This document shows positions 7,092 to 12,686 of a DNA stretch of 16,902 nucleotides, piece after piece. Location: positions 1-16,902 of the forward strand of contig CAVHRT010000028.1 of the NCBI GenBank assembly GCA_963638355.1, read 5' to 3'. The notes under the pieces are model-generated. The model made no database searches. It worked only from the letters and a program-made list of their open reading frames with translations, and had not been told where the DNA came from. Numbering within the stretch: position 1 is the first letter of the stretch; every line of letters begins with the position of its first letter. Source of the stretch: W0P28-013 sp963638355. Its GTDB lineage: Bacteria > Bacteroidota > Bacteroidia > Bacteroidales > Paludibacteraceae. The position numbers and the translations under genes were made by a program.

Positions 7092-8075
7092 ATGCTTTAC
7101 CCACTAAAATTTACACCAATATACAAAACCAAACTTTGGGGCGGCGAACGGCTGAAACGCTATGCGCGCCACAATGGCGGTCACACCGAGCGCGTGGGCG
7201 AAACTTGGGACGTATCGGCCATCGAGGGCAACGAATCGCTCGTGGAAAATGGTTTTCTGCAAGGCAACACGCTCGACGAACTGGTTGAGGTGTATATGGG
7301 CGATTTGGTTGGCGACAGCGTTTTTCAACGCTACGGAAACGAATTCCCGCTGCTCGTCAAGTTGATCGATTCGGCACAAGATCTCTCCATTCAGGTGCAT
7401 CCAAACGACGCCATGGCAATGGAGCAAAATCAGCCTTGGGGCAAAAACGAGATGTGGTACATTCTCGACGCTGCGCCCGATGCCGCTGTGGTGGCTGGTT
7501 TCACACGACCAGTGAACAAAGACGAATATCTGCAACTTGTAGCCGAAAATAGGCTCGAAACGGTGCTGCAACGCATTCCTGTGCAGAAGGGCGACACCAT
7601 ATTTATTCCCGCGGGCTGCGTGCATTCAATCAGCGCGGGGTGCGTCATTTTGGAGATTCAGCAGACCTCCGACACCACCTACCGCATCTACGACTACAAC
7701 CGCATCGATGCCGATGGGCGCAAACGCGAACTGCACACCGAACTGGCCGTGAAAGCCATCGATTTTGAAAATTGGCAAAACCATAAACTGTCGCTCGAGC
7801 CAGTGCGCGATGGCGCGCCCGAACGCTTGGTGAAGTGCGACTATTTCACAGCCGATGTGCTGGCACTCACCACGCCGCAAACCATCGACCTTGCGTTGCT
7901 CGACTCGTTTGTGCTACTCACCACACTCGAAGGCAATGCCACCATTCGCTACAATGGCGGCGAGATCAGCCTCGAAACAGGCGAAACCACGCTCGTTCCC
8001 GCTGCATTGGAATGGGTCGAAATAGTGCCACAAGGCGGGAAGCATGCGAAAGTGATGAAAACATACATCAGCTAG
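7092..8075 (+). CDS. manA: Mannose-6-phosphate isomerase, class I (short form)
   Basis: Zinc-dependent isomerase interconverting fructose-6-phosphate and mannose-6-phosphate, the entry to GDP-mannose and mannose use. From ATG at 7092 it has 327 residues, normal for the short type found in Bacilli and Bacteroidetes. A TTG at 7074 would add six residues and is less likely. Visible features: start MLYPLKFTPIYKTKLWGGERL, GETWDVSAIEGNES (36-49), zinc-site segment SIQVHPND (H103), GKNEMWYILDA (E120), and FIPAGCVHSIS (H178) followed by LEIQQTSDTTYRIYDYNR (187-204). The last two are the classic cupin metal and active-site signatures. A second cupin-like beta domain fills the C-terminus. The phosphohexomutase gene follows after a 124-nt repeat-bearing gap, so the two may share a pathway (mannose-6-P to mannose-1-P). 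Confidence 0.95.
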   Translation: MLYPLKFTPIYKTKLWGGERLKRYARHNGGHTERVGETWDVSAIEGNESLVENGFLQGNTLDELVEVYMGDLVGDSVFQRYGNEFPLLVKLIDSAQDLSIQVHPNDAMAMEQNQPWGKNEMWYILDAAPDAAVVAGFTRPVNKDEYLQLVAENRLETVLQRIPVQKGDTIFIPAGCVHSISAGCVILEIQQTSDTTYRIYDYNRIDADGRKRELHTELAVKAIDFENWQNHKLSLEPVRDGAPERLVKCDYFTADVLALTTPQTIDLALLDSFVLLTTLEGNATIRYNGGEISLETGETTLVPAALEWVEIVPQGGKHAKVMKTYIS

Positions 8076-8078
8076 AAT

Positions 8079-8168
8079 AATTGATAATTGATAATTAAGC
8101 AGTTAACTACAGAAATGCAGTTACCTATAATTTTCAAATCTTCAAATGAGAAATTAGAAATTAGAAAA
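8079..8168. repeat. AT-rich two-module intergenic repeat between manA and the phosphohexomutase gene
   Basis: Module 1 (8079-8097) is a heptamer run, ATTGATA twice followed by ATTA. After 30 nt, module 2 (8128-8147) is TAATTTTCAAATC followed by TTCAAAT. It is trailed by a third small tandem, AAATTAG twice (8151-8164). Modules 1 and 2 recur in the same order and orientation at 16732-16786. No promoter matching TAnnTTTG was found in this gap. Confidence 0.75.
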
Positions 8169-8199
8169 CAGAAACAAAATAACCCTAAAAAGAAATCCT

Positions 8200-9972
8200 A
8201 TGGAAAACGAAGAATTGAAACAAGTGATGGCGACGGCGCAGACTTGGCTCGATGGCAACTACGACGACGAGACCAAAGCGCAAGTGCGCGCCATGATGGA
8301 GGCCGACGACAAGACGGAACTCATCGAGTCGTTCTACCGCACGCTTGAATTTGGCACTGGCGGATTGCGCGGCATTATGGGTCCTGGCACCAACCGCATG
8401 AACAAGTACATTGTGGCTCAAGCCACGCAAGGCTACGCCAACTATCTGCTGAAAGTGCAGCGCGAAAATGGCTACAAAAATCCTGTGAAACAGGTGAGCG
8501 TAGTGGTCGGTCACGACTGCCGCAACAACGGTCGCATGTTTGCCGAAACGGTAGCGGCCGTCTTCTCGGCCAACGGCATCAAGGTTTATCTGTTCGAGAG
8601 CCTGCGCCCAACGCCCGAAGTGAGCTTCGCCATTCGCCATCTTGGCTGCCAAGGCGGCGTGAATGTTACCGCATCGCACAATCCGAAAGAATACAACGGC
8701 TACAAAGCCTATTGGGAAGATGGTTCGCAAGTGCTTATGCCACACGACGCTGGCATCATTGCCGAGGTGAACAAAGTGAAGATGGAAGATGTGAAATGGG
8801 AAGCCAACAAAGATCTGATTCAGATTATCGGCGGCGAGATGGACTACGACTACATGATGGCCGTTAAGACCGTGATGATTGACCAAGAAGCCATCAATCA
8901 CCAAAAAGATCTGAACATCGTCTATACGCCACTGCATGGCGCTGGTCGCCAAATTGTGCCGATGTGCCTGCGCAGTTGGGGTTTCCAAAACATTCACGTA
9001 GTGCCAGAACAGATGGTCATCGACGGCAACTTCTCCACAGTGGTTTCGCCAAACCCAGAGAACGCCGAAGCCATGACCATGGGCATGAATCTTGGCACAA
9101 AACTGAATGCCAACCTTGTTGTAGCGAGCGACCCCGATGCCGACCGCATTGCCATAGTTTGCCGCAACGACAAAAACGAGTGGGTGATAATCAACGGCAA
9201 CCAAACCAACATCATGTATCACCACTACATCATCAACAACATGAAAAAACTGGGCAAATTGCGCCCCGAACATTATGTTGTTAAGACGATTGTAACCAGC
9301 GAATTGATTCGCAAAATTGCCGACCGCGAAGGCGTAACCCTCACCGACGAATACACGGGCTTCAAATGGATTGCTAACCGCATTCGCGAATGGGAAGGCA
9401 AACGCAAATACATCGGCGGCGGTGAAGAGTCATTCGGTTTTCTGCCCTACGATGCCGTGCGCGACAAATGCTCACCTTCGAGCATCTGCTTGATTTGCGA
9501 AATTGCCGCTTGGGCAAAAGATCACGGCATGTCGCTCTACGAATATCTGCTCAGCATCTACATGGAATACGGTTTCCAACGCGAATCGACCATCAATGTG
9601 GTGCGTCCTGGCAAATCGGGTGCCGAAGAGATTAAACAGATGATGGTGAACTTCCGCGAACACCCAATCACCGAGATTGCTGGCAGCCGCGTGATCAAAA
9701 CCAAAGATTTCCAACTGCTGAAACAGCGCGAGTTGAAGGACGGCAAATGGGTCGAGAGCAACATCGAGATGGCGCTGAATGCCACCAGCAATGTGCTGCA
9801 ATACTTCACCGAAGATGGTTTGAAAGTATCGGTTCGTCCATCGGGAACAGAGCCGAAAATCAAATTCTACTTCGAGATTCCAGCCGAAATGAAGACTCCA
9901 AAAGACTACGATGCCGCAACCGCCGCTGCCGAAGCGCGCGTTCCTGCCATCCGCAAGAGCCTCGGAATCTAA
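8200..9972 (+). CDS. Phosphoglucomutase/phosphomannomutase (alpha-D-phosphohexomutase)
   Basis: A 590-residue enzyme moving phosphate between C6 and C1 of a hexose, probably glucose and/or mannose. It belongs to the longer phosphohexomutase subgroup (about 580 residues, PGM2/PgcA-like). Motifs in order: substrate-phosphate entry FGTGGLRGIMGPGTNRMN (51-68), active-site serine loop TASHNPKEYNGYKAYWEDG (157-175, phosphorylated S159), metal-binding DPDADRIAI (311-319), sugar-specificity loop GGGEESFGF (406-414) and phosphate-binding RPSGTEPKIKFYF (546-558). All look intact. The ATG at 8200 follows an A-rich leader rather than a Shine-Dalgarno, usual for the phylum. With manA it supplies glucose-1-P or mannose-1-P for nucleotide sugars, relevant to the glycan cluster at the left. 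A hairpin terminator follows the stop. Which hexose it prefers is not readable from these motifs. Confidence 0.95.
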   Translation: MENEELKQVMATAQTWLDGNYDDETKAQVRAMMEADDKTELIESFYRTLEFGTGGLRGIMGPGTNRMNKYIVAQATQGYANYLLKVQRENGYKNPVKQVSVVVGHDCRNNGRMFAETVAAVFSANGIKVYLFESLRPTPEVSFAIRHLGCQGGVNVTASHNPKEYNGYKAYWEDGSQVLMPHDAGIIAEVNKVKMEDVKWEANKDLIQIIGGEMDYDYMMAVKTVMIDQEAINHQKDLNIVYTPLHGAGRQIVPMCLRSWGFQNIHVVPEQMVIDGNFSTVVSPNPENAEAMTMGMNLGTKLNANLVVASDPDADRIAIVCRNDKNEWVIINGNQTNIMYHHYIINNMKKLGKLRPEHYVVKTIVTSELIRKIADREGVTLTDEYTGFKWIANRIREWEGKRKYIGGGEESFGFLPYDAVRDKCSPSSICLICEIAAWAKDHGMSLYEYLLSIYMEYGFQRESTINVVRPGKSGAEEIKQMMVNFREHPITEIAGSRVIKTKDFQLLKQRELKDGKWVESNIEMALNATSNVLQYFTEDGLKVSVRPSGTEPKIKFYFEIPAEMKTPKDYDAATAAAEARVPAIRKSLGI

Positions 9973-9993
9973 TCTATCCGAAAAGAAAAAGAA

Positions 9994-10025
9994 AAAACGC
10001 TGTTCCAATTTTGGGACGGCGTTTT
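9994..10025. terminator. Intrinsic terminator, probably bidirectional
   Basis: A 13-bp stem (9994-10006 with 10013-10025; two G-U wobbles on the plus strand) closes the 6-nt loop AATTTT. The stem begins AAAA and ends TTTT, so each strand has a U-tract. It lies between the convergent phosphohexomutase and TauE-like genes, 22 and 28 nt from their stops. Confidence 0.85.
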
Positions 10026-10052
10026 GTGTATCTATGCTCTATGTTCTATCTT

Positions 10053-10763
10053 CTAAACGGAGAAAAACAGCCATACCGAGATGCCAATCATCACTGCAGC
10101 GACAATTTTCTGATAGCGTTTTTTGTCGATATTGCGAATGAGGCGCATGGCTACGAAATTGCCAACCATCATCGCCACGCCAATGATTACGCCATTGATG
10201 AACGATGACCAATCGAGCAACTGCAGTCGCCCATAAACCACCGCTTTGATGATGTGCATGGTGGCTGCCGCAGCGGCTTCGCTAGCTATGTAGGCCACGG
10301 GCGACAGTCCGAGCGTGAGGAAAACTGCACTACTCAGCGGTCCCGAAATGCCCAGCAGACCATTTATCAAACCCGTAAGTCCGCCGCCAACAAGCATGGT
10401 AGCGCGATTTTTTGGAAGATGCAGTTTCCCGCGCAGTTTCACTATGGCGAAAATCACCAGAAAGACGCACAAAATCTTGGTCATCAGCGATTTATCGATA
10501 CTCGCGAACCCTAATGCGCCCAACGCCGTGAGCGGTGCAGCCAAGATGAGAAATCGCCCCACCTCGCGCCAATTCACTTCGCGCCAGCCCATGCCCACAC
10601 GACTCACATTGCTGAGCAACTGCGCAATGGTCGACACCGGCACCGCCACTTCCACACCACAAAAATAGGTAATGACGGGCAAAAGCACCATGCCACCGCC
10701 AAATCCAACCGAGCCCGACAGAAATCCTGCCAGCACACCAACCAATGTCAGCACAACGTACAT
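10053..10763 (-). CDS. TauE/SafE-family membrane permease
   Basis: A polytopic inner-membrane protein of 236 residues from ATG at 10763 (MYVVLTLVGVLAGFLSGSVGFGGG). The TauE/SafE family includes putative exporters or importers of sulfite, sulfonates and other small organic anions. It shows the two-repeat hallmark: GFLSGSVGFGGGMVLLPV near the N-terminus (13-30) and GGGLTGLINGLLGISGPL in the second half, with about seven or eight hydrophobic segments. An upstream ATG at 10805 would prepend 14 polar residues and is disfavoured because the first membrane helix would no longer be near the N-terminus. It is convergent with the phosphohexomutase gene and divergent from the CoA-dehydratase-activator operon, sharing a 150-nt control region. 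The substrate is unknown; a link to the neighbouring acyl-CoA system is only suggested by position. Confidence 0.88.
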   Translation of the reverse strand: MYVVLTLVGVLAGFLSGSVGFGGGMVLLPVITYFCGVEVAVPVSTIAQLLSNVSRVGMGWREVNWREVGRFLILAAPLTALGALGFASIDKSLMTKILCVFLVIFAIVKLRGKLHLPKNRATMLVGGGLTGLINGLLGISGPLSSAVFLTLGLSPVAYIASEAAAAATMHIIKAVVYGRLQLLDWSSFINGVIIGVAMMVGNFVAMRLIRNIDKKRYQKIVAAVMIGISVWLFFSV

Positions 10764-10770
10764 CGTGCCG

Positions 10771-10778
10771 CAAAAGTA
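10771..10778 (-). promoter_or_regulatory. -7 box TACTTTTG for the TauE-like gene, very close to its start codon
   Basis: Minus-strand TACTTTTG matches TAnnTTTG and ends 7 nt before the ATG at 10763. If used, transcription would start within a few bases of the ATG, giving a leaderless or nearly leaderless mRNA. No clear TTTG is seen at the -33 position. Confidence 0.4.
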
Positions 10779-10807
10779 GTTTTTTTTCTGAAAAATTGGA
10801 CACATTT

Positions 10808-10838
10808 TTTGCCGATAAATAAAAAAGCACTATTTTTG
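10808..10838 (+). promoter_or_regulatory. Bacteroidetes -33/-7 promoter of the activator operon
   Basis: TTTG at 10808-10811, a 19-nt spacer, then TATTTTTG at 10831-10838. This fits TTTG-N19/20-TAnnTTTG completely and is the best promoter in the window. The expected start of transcription is around 10842-10846, leaving a leader of about 70 nt before the ATG at 10914. Confidence 0.8.
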
Positions 10839-10844
10839 CAGCGC

Positions 10845-10862
10845 TTTAATAGGTCTATTAAA
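10845..10862. promoter_or_regulatory. 18-bp palindrome at the operon's transcription start, candidate TetR operator
   Basis: TTTAATAG-GT-CTATTAAA has perfect 8-bp arms and lies just downstream of the -7 box, where a bound repressor would block initiation. The half-site TATTAAA is repeated at 10882-10888, next to a second, imperfect palindrome TAAAC-AA-GTTTA (10872-10883), with centres 24 bp apart. It has no U-tract and so is not a terminator. The last gene of the operon encodes a TetR protein. Confidence 0.55.
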
Positions 10863-10913
10863 TAGGGTAATTAAACAAGTTTATTAAATCGTATTTCACT
10901 GATTATCAGCAAG

Positions 10914-12686
10914 ATGAAAAGATACAGCATTGGAGTTGACATTGGTTCGACCACGCTAAAAATAGCCGTTCTCGACGAAAATGGTGCGCTACTCCACTCC
11001 GACTATCGCCGACACAACGCCGACATCCGCCAGGCGGCAAGCACCACAGCCAAGCAACTGCACGACGCGCTGGGCGACTGCACGCTCGATGTGGTTCTGA
11101 CAGGCTCGGTGGGCATGGGCTATGCCGAGCGACTCGGTTTCAGTTTTGTGCAAGAAGTGGTGGCAGCCGCCGAGACCATCAAACAGCGATACCCCGAGGT
11201 GCGCACCTTTGTGGACATGGGCGGTGAGGACTCGAAAATGATATTTTTCGATGAAGGCAAAACGCCCGACATTCGCATGAACGGCAGTTGCGCAGGCGGC
11301 ACAGGCGCATTCATCGACCAGACGGCATCGCTCTGGGGCATCGAGACCAGCGAACTGAATACGTTGGCAGCGCAAGCCACCACCATCTACCCCATCGCAT
11401 CGCGGTGCGGCGTGTTTTCGAAGACCGACATCCAGAACCTTGCCGCGCGCAATGTGAGTCGTGCCGACATAGCCGCATCGGTGTTCAACGCTGTAGCCAT
11501 GCAAGTTTTGGCATCGTTGGCACGCGGGCGCGACATTGTGCCGAAAGTGTTTCTCTGCGGCGGACCATTTGCCTATCTTCCAGAGTTGAAAAAGAGTTTT
11601 CTGAACGCTTTCGGAACTACGCAATCGGATTGCGTAGTTCCTGAACACCCGCAATTGATTCCTGCCATTGGCTGCGCATTGATGGCAAAAATGCACGCAA
11701 AAAAATCGGTGCAGCTGTCGGATTTTCTTGAAAAATTGGAAAAGAAAACTGACGCCACAACCGTGAAAATAGCGCACAGCCTGCCGCCACTTTTCGCCTC
11801 GCGAAGCGAATACGACCGATGGCTGAAAAACAAGCAGGGACACGATGTGCCGCGCGCAAAATTCGATACGAACACACCGAAAAATTATTTCTTAGGCGTT
11901 GATTCGGGCAGCACAACCACCAAAATCGTCCTGCTCGACGACGATGGCAAAGTGGTTTATACCGACTATCGTCACAACAATGGCGATAGTTTCAAGACAT
12001 TTTCAGACGCTTTGCAACGGCTCCACGCCACAGTCGAAAACGCTGAAAATGTGAACATTACGGCAAGTTGCGCCACAGGTTATGGCGAAAATTTGCTGCG
12101 CACCGCTTTCGGTCTCGATTTCGGAATTGTGGAGACGATGGCGCACTTCATTGCTGCAAAAAAAATTGAGCCGCAGGTGTCGTTTGTACTCGACATTGGC
12201 GGGCAAGATATGAAGGCGATTTTTGTGGAACATGGCGCAATTCGCCGCATCGAGATAAACGAAGCATGCTCGTCGGGCTGCGGCTCGTTCATCGAGACTT
12301 TTGCCAACATGCTGGGCTACGAAGTGGGCGATTTTGCGCAGATGGCCATCACCGCCAGCCAGCCCTACGACCTTGGCACGCGCTGCACCGTTTTCATGAA
12401 TTCGAAGGTGAAACAAGCCATGCGCGAAGGCGCTGCCGTGGCCGACATTGCCGCGGGTTTCAGCTATTCGGTGGTGAAAAATTGCCTTTTCAAAGTGCTG
12501 AAACTGAAAAATATCGACGAATTGGGCGAAAAAATTGTGGTTCAAGGCGGAACTTTCCGCAACCATTCGATAGCGCGCGCGCTGGAACTGCAGACGGGCT
12601 GCAAAGTATCGTTTTGCGATCTGCCCGAACTGATGGGCGCATACGGAGCTGCATTTTACGCCAAAAATCAAATTGAAAAACGATGA
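10914..12686 (+). CDS. 2-hydroxyacyl-CoA dehydratase activator-like protein, tandem BadF/BadG/BcrA/BcrD ATPase domains
   Basis: A 590-residue protein made of two ASKHA-fold ATPase domains. In the studied relatives (HgdC, BcrA/D) an iron-sulfur ATPase pumps electrons at very low potential into a dehydratase or reductase. Domain 1 (about 1-260) has DIGSTT (9-14), DMGGEDSK (101-108), NGSCAGGTGAFIDQ (C126) and SRCGVFSKTDIQ (C165). Domain 2 (about 325-590) has DSGSTTTK (330-337), DIGGQDMK (427-434), NEACSSGCGSFIE (C452, C456) and GTRCTVFMNSKV (C491). Each domain thus keeps the two cysteines that hold the bridging cluster in HgdC, so one chain could mimic the HgdC dimer. It overlaps the next gene by ATGA. 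In many relatives, as I recall, this and the next gene are one polypeptide of about 1400 residues; here they are split. A 29-bp palindrome lies inside (11613-11641). The real substrate is unknown. Confidence 0.9.
   Translation: MKRYSIGVDIGSTTLKIAVLDENGALLHSDYRRHNADIRQAASTTAKQLHDALGDCTLDVVLTGSVGMGYAERLGFSFVQEVVAAAETIKQRYPEVRTFVDMGGEDSKMIFFDEGKTPDIRMNGSCAGGTGAFIDQTASLWGIETSELNTLAAQATTIYPIASRCGVFSKTDIQNLAARNVSRADIAASVFNAVAMQVLASLARGRDIVPKVFLCGGPFAYLPELKKSFLNAFGTTQSDCVVPEHPQLIPAIGCALMAKMHAKKSVQLSDFLEKLEKKTDATTVKIAHSLPPLFASRSEYDRWLKNKQGHDVPRAKFDTNTPKNYFLGVDSGSTTTKIVLLDDDGKVVYTDYRHNNGDSFKTFSDALQRLHATVENAENVNITASCATGYGENLLRTAFGLDFGIVETMAHFIAAKKIEPQVSFVLDIGGQDMKAIFVEHGAIRRIEINEACSSGCGSFIETFANMLGYEVGDFAQMAITASQPYDLGTRCTVFMNSKVKQAMREGAAVADIAAGFSYSVVKNCLFKVLKLKNIDELGEKIVVQGGTFRNHSIARALELQTGCKVSFCDLPELMGAYGAAFYAKNQIEKR
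11613..11641. repeat. 29-bp near-perfect palindrome inside the activator gene
   Basis: Arms GGAACTACGCAATC (11613-11626) and GATTGCGTAGTTCC (11628-11641) are exact reverse complements separated by one G. Its inner 21 bp (11617-11637) recur with one substitution at 13054-13074 in the next gene, in another reading frame. In protein it encodes TTQSDCVV with no apparent insertion relative to the family pattern. Confidence 0.9.

Noticed and set aside
8101..8124. Small hairpin TAACTAC-AGAAAT-GCAGTTA before the phosphohexomutase gene as a riboswitch or terminator
   Set aside because: One A-C mismatch in a 7-bp stem and no further conserved structure or U-tract.
8079..8168. AT-rich repeats as a CRISPR array or phage attachment site
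   Set aside because: No regular repeat-spacer layout, no cas genes, no integrase, no tRNA nearby.
8185..9273. Minus-strand open frame opposite the phosphohexomutase gene (362 codons)
   Set aside because: Rich in His/Val/Phe from reverse reading of a strongly coded gene, no domain; the plus-strand enzyme explains the DNA.
10845..10862. Reading the TTTAATAG/CTATTAAA palindrome as a terminator or attenuator
   Set aside because: The stem is AT-only apart from the centre, has a 2-nt loop and no U-tract; its place at the start site suits an operator better.
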